The position numbers and the translations under genes were made by a program. A DNA stretch of 10,196 bases, from assembly GCA_964407525.1 (NCBI GenBank), contig CAYOWC010000178.1:1-10196 (forward strand), read 5' to 3'. This document shows, piece by piece, positions 1 to 6,955 of this stretch (position 1 is the first letter of the stretch; every line of letters begins with the position of its first letter). Below the pieces are notes generated by a model, which saw only the letters and a program-made list of their open reading frames with translations, was not told the origin of the DNA and made no database searches. Source of the DNA: DUZB01 sp964407525. GTDB taxonomy: Bacteria > Desulfobacterota > DSM-4660 > Desulfatiglandales > Desulfatiglandaceae.

Positions 1-740
1 CCGAAATAGGCTGAGCGAATATCTGGATTGCTCATCAGTTCATCCCGGGTTCCTTCCATAACCGCTGTGCCGTTTTCCAGGATAAACGCATAGTCCACGA
101 TGGGCATCACAGGCCTGGCGTATTGTTCCGTGACCATGATCGATATTTTCCGCTGGTCGCGAATCACTTTGGTTCCTCGGATCAAAATAGCCTGCATCAG
201 GGGGCTCAAGCCTAAAAGCGGTTCATCGAGAAGCAAGAGCTTCGGTTGGGCCATCAAGGCCCGTCCAATGGCTAACATCTGTTGTTCACCTCCGCTGAGG
301 AAACCGCCGATTCGTTTTTTGAGCTTTTCAAGGGCCGGAAAAATCGTGAACACATACTCCATGGTCTCTTTGGCCTGGGAGGGTTTAGCCAGATACCCGC
401 CAATGCGAAGATTTTCCAACACATTGCTTTCTTTGAAAATCCTTCGCCTTTCCGGACAGAGGACAATTCCCTTTCTGGCGCGAAGACTTGGCTTCATGGT
501 CATGATTTCTTTTCCGAAATAGCGGATTTCTCCAAGGATCGTAATTTTCTCGCCCCCGGCCATGGCTTCTTTTTTCCGGATATCCTCCATAATACCTGAA
601 AGTGTGTACATGAGAGTCGATTTCCCGGCACTGTTGGCGCCAAAGACGCCGACAATCTGGCCTTCGTCGCACCGGACACTCACATTGTTGAGGGCCAGCA
701 TATTTTCGTAAAACACCATCAGGCCGGTTGCTTCAAGCAT
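1..740 (-). CDS. livF: LivF-type ABC transporter ATPase (3' end cut by window edge)
   Basis: One of two cytoplasmic ATPases powering a HAAT (branched-chain amino-acid type) importer. 246 residues are visible with no stop. Walker A is at residues 34-42 (GANSAGKST), signature LSGGEQQ at 148-154, Walker B LLLLDEP at 168-174. The segment VTEQ carries Gln at the H-loop position, as is usual for LivF. The stretch CPERRRIF (95-102) is also LivF-like. The visible C-end, DIRSAYFG, resembles the usual LivF terminus, so only a few residues are missing. A loop after Walker A (about 51-65) is longer than I expect for LivF (usual length about 235). The ATG at 740 overlaps the livG stop by 8 nt and has GAGGAGG nine nt upstream, so translation is probably coupled. 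It is the last visible gene of the operon. The substrate cannot be told from the ATPase. Confidence 0.93.
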   Translation of the reverse strand, partial: MLEATGLMVFYENMLALNNVSVRCDEGQIVGVFGANSAGKSTLMYTLSGIMEDIRKKEAMAGGEKITILGEIRYFGKEIMTMKPSLRARKGIVLCPERRRIFKESNVLENLRIGGYLAKPSQAKETMEYVFTIFPALEKLKKRIGGFLSGGEQQMLAIGRALMAQPKLLLLDEPLLGLSPLMQAILIRGTKVIRDQRKISIMVTEQYARPVMPIVDYAFILENGTAVMEGTRDELMSNPDIRSAYF

Positions 741-1521
741 AGCTCATAACCTCCTCGACGTCTTCGGATCCGAAATAAGCTTCCTTTACTTTTTCATTGG
801 CCATGACTTCGTCTGAAGAGCCTTCCACGAGCTTTTCACCAAAATTCAGGACCATTATGCGGTTTGCCACCCGAAAGAGTTCCCGCAACCGGTGTTCAAT
901 CATAATCAGAGTAATCCCCTCCATCTGCAGCCGTTCAATCAACGGGACCATACTGGCGATTTCACTCATGCTGAGGCCGGAAAATACCTCGTCGCAAAGA
1001 ATAATGTCCGGTTTCAATGCCAGGCAGCGGGCAAGTTCCAGTCGTTTGAGATAGCCGGTAGGCAGTGTAGAGGCCATTTTGTAGGGAACATAAGAATCCC
1101 GCTCAAATCCGATTTCTTCCAGGATGTCGATCCCGACCGTGTTCCTGTCGCCCAGTTTTCCACCCCCCCGCCATCCGCCTGTTCTTTTGGCCCTGGGTGA
1201 AAACAACGGTATGATCAGGTTTTTGTAGGCGGGCAGGCTGTAATAGGGCCGCATAATCTGAAAGGTGCGGGTTACACCCATGTCGGCAATTTTGTGGGCG
1301 GCCTTGCCGGTGATATTTTTTCCCCTGAAAAAGACTTTCCCGCTTGTTGCTTTGATGAACCCTGTAATACAGTTGACGATGGTGGTTTTGCCGGACCCGT
1401 TGGGACCGATGATCCCCAGAATTTCCCCCTCGTTTACCTGAAAACTCACCCGGTTCAGGGCCAGGATCCCCCCGAAGGTCTTGGTGAGTTCTTGAATTTC
1501 CAATATTGGCTGATCGCTCAT
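733..1521 (-). CDS. livG: LivG-type ABC transporter ATPase
   Basis: Second ATPase of the HAAT importer, 262 aa from the chosen start. Walker A GPNGSGKTT is at residues 39-47, the Q-loop Gln at 88 (RTFQ), Walker B IILCDE at 173-178 and the H-loop His at 210 (IEHRL). The ABC signature is degenerate: the usual LSGGQ position reads LPTGYLKR (153-160), and the residue after the Walker B Glu is Val rather than Pro. Departures of this kind are common in LivG, so I do not read them as loss of function. A GTG at 1533 would add four residues. I prefer ATG 1521 because it overlaps the livM stop as ATGA (4 nt) and has AAAGGTGG about 8 nt upstream. The 3' end overlaps livF by 8 nt. Heterodimerisation with LivF is expected from the family. 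Confidence 0.93.
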   Translation of the reverse strand: MSDQPILEIQELTKTFGGILALNRVSFQVNEGEILGIIGPNGSGKTTIVNCITGFIKATSGKVFFRGKNITGKAAHKIADMGVTRTFQIMRPYYSLPAYKNLIIPLFSPRAKRTGGWRGGGKLGDRNTVGIDILEEIGFERDSYVPYKMASTLPTGYLKRLELARCLALKPDIILCDEVFSGLSMSEIASMVPLIERLQMEGITLIMIEHRLRELFRVANRIMVLNFGEKLVEGSSDEVMANEKVKEAYFGSEDVEEVMSYA

Positions 1522-2531
1522 ACCTTGACCCACCTTTCAAACTGATGATATTTTCGTTCCCCGTACACCATGAGCCCCTCGCTTCGAAAGACCACAAAGC
1601 CAACCAGAATCAAGGAATAAAACACAATTCGAAGGGTTCCGAACTCCCGCAGGAGTTCCGAGATGGGAACCAGAATCAGACAACCCAGGACAGGTCCCAC
1701 AAGGGTCCCTCCACCTCCGATGACGGTAGCTGCAATGGGCAGAATGGAAAAATCCAGGGCGAAAAGAGAAATCCCTCCCCACATGTAGATATGGACCAGA
1801 CAGGCGCCTCCGAAGCAGCCCATGGCGGAAGCAATGAATACCGCCGCTGCTTTATAGGTATTCACGTTCATTCCTGATGCGCGGACGGCCTGGTCATTGT
1901 CCTTTACCGCACGAAAAACCAGTCCGATGTCCTGGTTCACTAATCTTCTGGCGCCGAAGAGGAACAAAAGCAGTACAATAATGACAAAATACTGTTCCAC
2001 CCACGCATTGGGAAAACTGTCGATTCCCAGAATACCGTCGGTTCCTCCCAGGATGTCCAGTGCCTCAATAATTCTAGCAAGAACAAGTGGATACATGAGG
2101 GTCACAATGGCGAAATAGACCCCTCTGAGGGGAAGGCAGGGCAAGAGCAGAACGGTGCAGATGATCGCTCCGGAGACCGTGGCGATGGGAACGGCCAGCA
2201 TCGGGTGCATGCCGAAAGAAGTGTTCAAGATGGCCGAGATATACCCCCCCGTCCCAATGAAAAATGCCCCGCCCAGGGATACCAGCCCCACAAAATGGGC
2301 CAGAAAATCAAAACTGAGCGCCAGCAGGGCGTAAATGCACACAATGGTAATGACCCGTGGCCAATACATGCCGGGCATGATGAGGGGCAGCGCCAGCAAT
2401 CCGACAATCAACAGGAGTCTGGGAAGGGTCAGATAGGACAATTCCTGCCAGCCCATCAGCGAGTAGAGGCCATCTGTCCTGACCTTTATTCCGCGATCAA
2501 TCCTCTCCTTTCGACGGTTTTCCATATTCAC
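1518..2531 (-). CDS. livM: LivM-type ABC transporter permease
   Basis: Inner-membrane permease of the HAAT importer (BPD_transp_2 family), 337 aa, about the usual size. Many hydrophobic segments follow a basic N-terminus. Family motifs are visible: GLVSLGGAFFIGTGGY (cf. usual G-SLG-A-F-G-GAY) in the first third and GGGGTLVGPVLG near the C-terminus, with the cytoplasmic coupling-helix region around FRAVKDNDQAVRASGMN before it. The start is a GTG at 2531 with GAGAGGG six nt upstream. An in-frame ATG at 2525 would put that ribosome site 12 nt away, so GTG is favoured, though not certainly. It begins one base after the livH stop and its stop overlaps the livG ATG, indicating a single transcript. 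It should pair with LivH to form the channel. Confidence 0.93.
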   Translation of the reverse strand: MNMENRRKERIDRGIKVRTDGLYSLMGWQELSYLTLPRLLLIVGLLALPLIMPGMYWPRVITIVCIYALLALSFDFLAHFVGLVSLGGAFFIGTGGYISAILNTSFGMHPMLAVPIATVSGAIICTVLLLPCLPLRGVYFAIVTLMYPLVLARIIEALDILGGTDGILGIDSFPNAWVEQYFVIIVLLLFLFGARRLVNQDIGLVFRAVKDNDQAVRASGMNVNTYKAAAVFIASAMGCFGGACLVHIYMWGGISLFALDFSILPIAATVIGGGGTLVGPVLGCLILVPISELLREFGTLRIVFYSLILVGFVVFRSEGLMVYGERKYHQFERWVKV

Positions 2532-2532
2532 G

Positions 2533-3399
2533 TTAGACCCTCTCTTCCAGTTCTTTTTGCCGTCCGAACAGACCCGACGGTCTGAGGATCAGCGTTAAAA
2601 TAATGGCCAGAAAAGCCACCACCATCTGATAATGGGCGCCAAGGTATACGGTTGTCAGTATCTGTGCGAATCCTATGATGAATGCGGCAAGAACGGCGCC
2701 CATCCAACTTCCCAGCCCTCCGACAATACAGACTGCAATGGCTTGAATAAGCACATTATACCCCTTCTCCACCACGATATTGCCCAGGGGCAGCAGCACG
2801 ATGGCCGCAAACCCGGCGAGCATGGAACCAAAGGCCATGGCCACAAGGGCCATAGTGTCCGAGTCTATGCCCAGCATGAGGGCGGCCCGTTCATCCTGCG
2901 CCATTCCCCGCAGAGCCAGCCCGATACGGGTATAGTGGGTGAAAAGCCACAGGAACGTCACCACCGCGACACCAAGGACAACCACGAGGATACGTTGGTA
3001 GTCCACCGGAATATCGCCGATCATAACACTCCCTTCGATAAAAACCGGCAACGTATAGGTCGTTCCTTTGAATCCCCCCCAGCGAAGGGTCTCCAAAATG
3101 GCCAGGCCGATAGCGTAGGAGGCGATGATTTCTGAAATCTCCATTCCCCTTACCCGGATGAGCACAAACCGGTATATCAAAGCTCCAAGAAGCCCTGTGA
3201 CTATCAAAGAAAGGACGATGCTCAGGAAATAGTTCAGTTCCAGGGATCGAACAAAGACCCAGGTGACAAACCCGCACAGGACATAGATGGCCCCGTGAGC
3301 GAAATTCGGTATCCGGCTGGTTCCATACACCAGTGCGAAACCCAGGGCCATTAATGCCAACATGATGCTGTTGATGGTGCCGTAAATTAAAATATCCAT
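2533..3399 (-). CDS. livH: LivH-type ABC transporter permease
   Basis: First permease of the HAAT importer, 288 aa, typical length. The N-terminal VYGTSRIPNFAHG segment matches the LivH motif around NFAHG. The cytoplasmic loop TRIGLALRGMAQDERAALMLGID and the C-terminal VGGLGSWMGAVLAAFIIG match the EAA-like and GGLGS-GA family motifs. About eight hydrophobic segments are visible. The ATG at 3399 has only a weak Shine-Dalgarno candidate (CGGGAT). A heptamer repeat element ends 19 nt upstream. It heads the tight livHMGF block and is separated from the binding-protein gene by 337 nt of repeat-rich DNA, so it is probably expressed by read-through at a lower level than the binding protein. Confidence 0.93.
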   Translation of the reverse strand: MDILIYGTINSIMLALMALGFALVYGTSRIPNFAHGAIYVLCGFVTWVFVRSLELNYFLSIVLSLIVTGLLGALIYRFVLIRVRGMEISEIIASYAIGLAILETLRWGGFKGTTYTLPVFIEGSVMIGDIPVDYQRILVVVLGVAVVTFLWLFTHYTRIGLALRGMAQDERAALMLGIDSDTMALVAMAFGSMLAGFAAIVLLPLGNIVVEKGYNVLIQAIAVCIVGGLGSWMGAVLAAFIIGFAQILTTVYLGAHYQMVVAFLAIILTLILRPSGLFGRQKELEERV

Positions 3400-3418
3400 A
3401 ATTTAGATCCCGATTTAT

Positions 3419-3482
3419 GGTGCTGGTTGTTGGTTACTCGTTGCTGGTTACTCGTTGCGTGTCGAAGTGCAGCTGAGATCCC
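3419..3482 (-). repeat. Heptamer-array repeat element, copy A (upstream of livH)
   Basis: Read on the minus strand: a 22-bp block beginning GGGATCTCAGCTGCACTT (3482-3461), then six degenerate 7-mers (ACGCAAC, GAGTAAC, CAGCAAC, GAGTAAC, CAACAAC, CAGCACC) down to 3419. It matches copy B at 6956-7019 in 52 of 64 positions without gaps by hand alignment. It ends 19 nt before the livH start codon. Confidence 0.85.
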
Positions 3483-3564
3483 TCGGGATTGCTGGTTGCA
3501 CGTCATTTGGGTTAGGGGGAACCCTTCATTTGTCACTTTATACTTTTTCAGGAAACGCAATAAA

Positions 3565-3622
3565 AGGCTTACGCCTAAAATCCCTGAGATTAGGATTTAG
3601 GAGTTAATCCGTAAGGATTTTA
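3565..3622. repeat. Nested dyad-symmetry block
   Basis: Contains AGGC-TTAC-GCCT (3565-3576), AATCC-GTAA-GGATT (3606-3619), and longer arms TAAAATCC (3576-3583) and GGATTTTA (3615-3622) that are perfect reverse complements. It could form alternative stem-loops in the livH leader or spacer RNA. The composition (repeated AATCC and GGATT) suggests a degenerate dispersed repeat. No function is assignable. Confidence 0.5.
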
Positions 3623-3690
3623 TTTTCAAAAAGTGTAAACTGTTTTTTGGCTTTTGTGTGAAAGATGCCGATTGGGGGATGAAATCCGCT

Positions 3691-3718
3691 CCCTTCCCCC
3701 TTTTTCAAAGGAAGAGGG
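3691..3718. repeat. Imperfect palindrome of CCTTTTTCAAAGG type
   Basis: Arms CCCTTCC (3691-3697) and GGAAG-A-GGG (3710-3718, one bulged A) enclose CCCTTTTTCAAA. It lies 18 nt beyond the binding-protein stop codon. In the minus-strand transcript it would be a stem-loop, but no U-run follows, so it is not a classical intrinsic terminator. The same CCTTTTTCAAAGG-like core recurs at 5317-5334. Confidence 0.5.
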
Positions 3719-3736
3719 AAGCGCTCCGTACCCCTA

Positions 3737-5169
3737 TCATTTTTTAGATTTCATCCATGGCGGAAGCTGGATTTCACCCTTGGCAATCGATTTGGGGAAT
3801 ACGACAACCCGTTTTCCGGCCTGCCACTGGAAAATACTTCCTACAGCTCCCTCCTTGGGGTCAAAACTGGGAATGATCTGATGTCCTTTGGGCGTGAAAC
3901 GAAGTCTGCCGTAAACGCCCATCATGTCCGTTTTCTCCAAAGCCGCAACCACCTTGTCGGGATCCAGAGAGCCCGCTCGTTCGATAGCGTCTTTCAATAN
4001 NNNNNNNNNNNNNNNNNNNNNNNNNNNNNNNNNNNNNNNNNNNNNNNNNNNNNNNNNNNNNNNNNNNNNNNNNNNNNNNNNNNNNNNNNNNNNNNNNNNG
4101 CAACCACCTTGTCGGGATCCAGAGAGCCCGCTCGTTCGATAGCGTCTTTCAATACATAGATGGCCATATAGCTGCTGGAGGTTCCCAGGCCTTCCGGTTC
4201 AACATTCCAGCGCTTCTTGTAGGCATTATAAAACTTCATGGTCCATGGAGTAGCGTCGCTGGGGGCGTTGCCCGCATTGACCACGTTGGCAAGACAGTAT
4301 TCTCCCTTGCCTTTGGTTGCTTCCCAGAATCCCGGTTGCTCGGCCGCGGCAAGGGTAGATCCGAACGGCAGAGCGGGGATTTTCATGTCAAACCATTGCT
4401 TTAACAGGATGGAGCTTTCAGGCATATCCATCCAGATAGACAAAACCTCGCTATTGGTCTTTTTGGCTTTGATCAGTCCCATGGAAAAATCGCTGGTTCC
4501 TGTGGGATAGATTTCCATTCCAGTGATGTCCCAGCCTTTTTTGGCGGCAACTTTCCCTAAGATTTTTCCTGCTGCCCGAGCATGGGCCACATCCTGAACC
4601 ATGATAAACAGGCGGTTCAGCCCATACTTTTGCTTGATTTCCATCAGACAGGTAAGAATCTCTTTCACGAGCCATTTTGCTTCCCCATGAATACGAAAAC
4701 AATATTTGAATTTGTCGTACTTTTTCTCCACCAGGGCATGGTATTTGGGGCTTAGTGCACCTGTGGTCAAGATGGAAATAACTTTGTGTTTAGAAAGAAG
4801 AGACATGGCTGCCAGGGCTGCTTCAGAGCGTACTGGACCACCTACAATGAATTTGACCTTTTTCCCCAAAATCAGTTTTTCCATGGCCATTAAGGCCTCA
4901 CTCACTGGAACACCGGGTTCGAGATCTCTTGTGTCAATGACATCCACGGCAAAAGGCCGCATTTCTCCGCCCACCTTGACCCCGCCTTGCGCATTGATCT
5001 CTTCGATAGCAAGCTTGATTCCCCTCTCTGCATCCCAACCGTAAAGATAGGATGTTGAGAGTGGCGCTCCCAGTAGAATGGGGTCGGCTGCAAGTGCCCC
5101 TTTGATTGGAAAAACGAAGAGAAAAATAAGCAGTGCCATTACCAATACGATTCGGTTGTTCTTCTTCAT
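3737..5169 (-). CDS. Periplasmic substrate-binding protein of HAAT ABC transporter (interrupted by assembly gap)
   Basis: LivK-like periplasmic binding protein (Peripla_BP_6, type I fold) that delivers ligand to LivHM. A Sec signal peptide is clear: basic MKKNNR, a hydrophobic core, and a likely cut after ALA (27/28). There is no lipobox Cys, so it should be soluble in the periplasm. The mature start ADPILLGAPLS, then AIEEINAQGG and IVGGPVRSEAALA, are typical of the family. A 100-N gap (4000-4099) interrupts the gene, but the 55 bases on each side are identical. Collapsing them restores one frame of 425 aa ending PPWMKSKK, a normal length. Start ATG 5169 has AAGGAGG eight nt upstream. It is first gene of the operon. 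The ligand is unknown: the family binds Leu/Ile/Val, but also amides, urea and aromatic or aliphatic acids. Confidence 0.9.
3945..3999. repeat. 55-bp duplicate at left gap edge
   Basis: Starts GCAACCACCTTGTCGGGATC and runs right up to the N run. It is identical over 55 bases to 4100-4154. It is best read as the same locus present at the ends of two contigs, not a biological repeat. Confidence 0.9.
4000..4099. other. Assembly gap (100 N)
   Basis: Exactly 100 Ns, the conventional placeholder for a gap of unknown size. The flanking contig ends overlap by 55 bp, so the true gap is probably zero or negative and no bases need be missing. Reading frame is preserved if the overlap is merged. Confidence 0.95.
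4100..4154. repeat. 55-bp duplicate at right gap edge
   Basis: Exact second copy of 3945-3999, starting at the first base after the Ns. It encodes (minus strand) the same LKDAIERAGSLDPDKVV segment of the binding protein. Confidence 0.9.
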
Positions 5170-5177
5170 GCGTTGTT

Positions 5178-5184
5178 CCTCCTT
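5178..5184 (-). promoter_or_regulatory. Ribosome binding site of the binding-protein gene
   Basis: AAGGAGG on the minus strand, eight nt before ATG 5169. It is a near-perfect Shine-Dalgarno sequence, consistent with a highly translated binding protein, and fixes the start codon. Confidence 0.9.
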
Positions 5185-5316
5185 ATTAGGTTTATGGTTG
5201 TAATGTTGTATCTGGAAGTCTTCCGGGTTGCCTTTGAGCAGACCTTACGGCCCAATCTTCCGTTTAACCTGGGAACCATGAATCCTGAGTAACTGCGCAG
5301 TTTTTTTAAGACGCCA

Positions 5317-5334
5317 GTCCTTTTTTCAAAGGAC
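5317..5334. repeat. Perfect 7-bp hairpin with GAAA loop (minus-strand RNA)
   Basis: GTCCTTTTTTCAAAGGAC: arms GTCCTTT and AAAGGAC pair perfectly. In the minus-strand transcript the loop is GAAA, a stable GNRA tetraloop. It sits in the leader of the binding-protein operon, and a similar core lies beyond its stop codon (3691-3718). Confidence 0.6.
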
Positions 5335-5543
5335 CTTTTGATTGATGATGTGTGACCGATAATGATGGTGAAAGGCCTGCAGGTTGAAAGAACCGGCAGA
5401 GAATGAATTACCGATTAAAATGCATTTTTCTATACGTTTCACGGTTTTTTTTTAACCTGGTTTGTCCAAATTCCATCAGGTTCTCACTACGGGGAAAGCC
5501 TTGTATTGACGAAGTGTTCGTTAATTCAATGAACTTTGCCACG

Positions 5544-5572
5544 ACTATAGGGGCAAACAGGATTTGTGTCAA
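5544..5572 (-). promoter_or_regulatory. Sigma70-type promoter for the liv operon
   Basis: On the minus strand TTGACA (5572-5567), a 17-nt spacer, then TATAGT (5549-5544). The -35 box is perfect, the -10 has one mismatch to TATAAT and the spacing is optimal. Transcription would start near 5537 and read toward the binding-protein gene, leaving a leader of roughly 370 nt. Confidence 0.7.
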
Positions 5573-5643
5573 CCATGAACAGCAATTCTATGAACCTGGG
5601 TGGAAAATGATAATTGGCGGTTTAAACAGGCCCGCTCTTGTTT

Positions 5644-5671
5644 TTGAGCGAGAAGAAACCTAGTTTATAAG
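5644..5671 (+). promoter_or_regulatory. Possible promoter for the metal permease
   Basis: TTGAGC (5644-5649), 16-nt spacer, TATAAG (5666-5671), 52 nt ahead of the preferred permease ATG. An overlapping GATAAT lies at 5671-5676. It is weaker than the divergent liv promoter, so this is tentative. Confidence 0.4.
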
Positions 5672-5723
5672 ATAATGGACAACTGGAGAATTTTGAGAAA
5701 ATGAGGGGGTGGGTTTAAAATCG

Positions 5724-6902
5724 ATGGAATACATTGTTGAAATTATCCTGGCATCATGGAATCTATTAAAGGAATCTACTGTTTATGTTCTTATTGGCAT
5801 AGTTGCAGCAGGATTGCTTCGAGTGTTCCTCAACCCCAATACCGTTGCCAGACATTTAGGCAAGGGTCGGTTTTCTTCGGTATTCAAAGCAGCTTTCCTG
5901 GGAATTCCGATACCTCTTTGCTCTTGTGGTGTTCTTCCTGCTGCGGTATCTTTGAAGAAACAGGGCGCGAACAGCGGTGCTACTACAGCCTTTCTCATAT
6001 CGACTCCTGAGTCGGGGGTGGATTCCATCGCAATTACTTATGCCCTGTTGGGTCCAATTATGGCGGTGATCCGACCGGTTGCGGCTTTTGTGACGGCGAC
6101 TGTTGCAGGAATAGCGGAAAATTTTTTCGGTCGAACCACTCAAGAGGTGATTCCGGTTGCTGACCTCTCCTGTCCTGTGGATGGTTGCTGTGACGGAAAC
6201 AGCTGTTCTCCTGAAGAGCACATACGTCATCACGGTTTTTTTCAGAAGATTGGTTTTGGCTTAAAGTACGCATTTTCAGAGGTCTGGGGTGACATGGCAG
6301 GATGGTTCCTGGTGGGCATGTTGCTGGCAGGGCTTATTACGGTTTTGATTCCGGATCAGATTTTCAGCACCTATCTTGACAGTGGTATCTATTCCATGCT
6401 GATCATGCTTCTCGTCAGTACGCCGTTGTATATCTGCGCCACGGCTTCAACGCCTATAGCGGCTGCCATGATTCTGAAGGGAGTAAGCCCCGGGGCTGCC
6501 CTCGTCTTCCTCCTGGCAGGTCCGGCCACCAATATTACTTCCCTGACCGTACTTCTGGGAGTCTTAGGGAAGCGGGCTACGATAATCTATATGAGTACCA
6601 TCGCCCTTTCTGCGATCTGTTTCGGCCTTGCCGTGGACAGAATTTATCTGTTTTTTGGGACATCTATAAACGCGACGGTGATCCAGGGGTTTGAAATGGT
6701 GCCTACATGGATACAGTCTGCTGGAGCTGTATTGCTACTTGTCCTTTCCGTGAAACCTGTCTGGGGAACGATTAAACGCTTTTTTTTGAGGAGGCTAGAG
6801 GCAGTTTCTCGTTCAAACTTGAATCCCACTTTAAGGTCAACCCCCTTTGTACAGGTCGAAAAAAAGCGTTCCGCAGAACTTGAATGCACTGGGTCAGGGT
6901 GA
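5724..6902 (+). CDS. SO_0444/ArsP_1-type permease, predicted metal efflux
   Basis: Polytopic inner-membrane protein of the ArsP_1/DUF318 permease family (PF03773), closest in my reading to the SO_0444 predicted Cu/Zn efflux group. About nine hydrophobic segments form two similar halves. The hallmark PLCSCGVLPAA places Cys66 and Cys68 in membrane segment 2. STPESGVDS follows in the first half, and STPLYICATASTPIA and AGPATN occur in the second. A cytoplasmic loop carries a Cys/His cluster (C150, C155, C156, C161, H166, H169, H170), a probable metal-binding site. ATG 5724 (392 aa) is preferred over GTG 5709 because a G-rich site (5703-5713) precedes it and the family N-terminus fits. After the last membrane segment a tail of about 40 polar residues looks unrelated to the family and runs toward the repeat region. 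The substrate is inferred only from the family. Confidence 0.85.
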   Translation: MEYIVEIILASWNLLKESTVYVLIGIVAAGLLRVFLNPNTVARHLGKGRFSSVFKAAFLGIPIPLCSCGVLPAAVSLKKQGANSGATTAFLISTPESGVDSIAITYALLGPIMAVIRPVAAFVTATVAGIAENFFGRTTQEVIPVADLSCPVDGCCDGNSCSPEEHIRHHGFFQKIGFGLKYAFSEVWGDMAGWFLVGMLLAGLITVLIPDQIFSTYLDSGIYSMLIMLLVSTPLYICATASTPIAAAMILKGVSPGAALVFLLAGPATNITSLTVLLGVLGKRATIIYMSTIALSAICFGLAVDRIYLFFGTSINATVIQGFEMVPTWIQSAGAVLLLVLSVKPVWGTIKRFFLRRLEAVSRSNLNPTLRSTPFVQVEKKRSAELECTGSG

Positions 6903-6955
6903 AGCTGTTCCTCAGGACCGGTCGGTTCACAGTAGCCAGTAATTCCTTGTCCCCT

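Larger units (their letters stand above)
3400..3736. other. Intergenic spacer between binding-protein gene and livH
   Basis: 337 nt with no convincing gene. From the livH side it holds a heptamer repeat element (3419-3482), an AT-rich block of nested dyads (3565-3622) and a palindrome of CCTTTTTCAAAGG type (3691-3718). I see no clear sigma70 promoter for livH on the minus strand. A TATAAA near 3540 lacks a -35 box at proper spacing. The spacer is a patchwork of apparently dispersed repeats and may set the ratio of binding protein to permease by partial termination or mRNA processing; that role is inferred. Confidence 0.7.
5170..5543 (-). other. Long 5' leader of the binding-protein operon
   Basis: About 370 nt between the predicted start of transcription (near 5537) and ATG 5169, with no convincing gene. 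An ATG at 5403 opens an 86-codon plus-strand frame (to 5663) that has no ribosome site and no recognisable protein features. Dyads visible are GGAAG-T-CTTCC (5214-5224), AACTGCGCAGTT (5291-5302, followed on the plus strand by a T-run) and a perfect 7-bp hairpin at 5317-5334. The decamer CCAGGTTAAA occurs twice on the minus strand (5272-5263 and 5460-5451). A leader this long suggests post-transcriptional control, but I do not recognise a known riboswitch. Confidence 0.45.

Noticed and set aside
282..599. 105-codon plus-strand frame
   Set aside because: Antisense to livF, whose Walker A, signature and Walker B motifs are all on the minus strand.
3419..3460. CRISPR-like array
   Set aside because: The units are contiguous degenerate 7-mers without spacers.
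4000..4099. Pseudogene or frameshift in the binding-protein gene
   Set aside because: The interruption is an N gap with identical flanks; merging the overlap restores frame and normal length.
1..5169. Urea (Urt) transporter, which shares the same gene order
   Set aside because: Nothing in the visible sequence specifically supports urea binding and no urease genes are present; the generic HAAT call is safer.
5291..5307. Intrinsic terminator (AACTGCGCAGTT plus T-run, plus strand)
   Set aside because: The stem is at most 4 bp with a loop and no plus-strand gene lies upstream to terminate; kept only as a leader dyad.
5403..5663. 86-codon plus-strand frame in the liv leader region
   Set aside because: No ribosome site, no recognisable protein features, and it overlaps both the strong minus-strand promoter and the candidate permease promoter.
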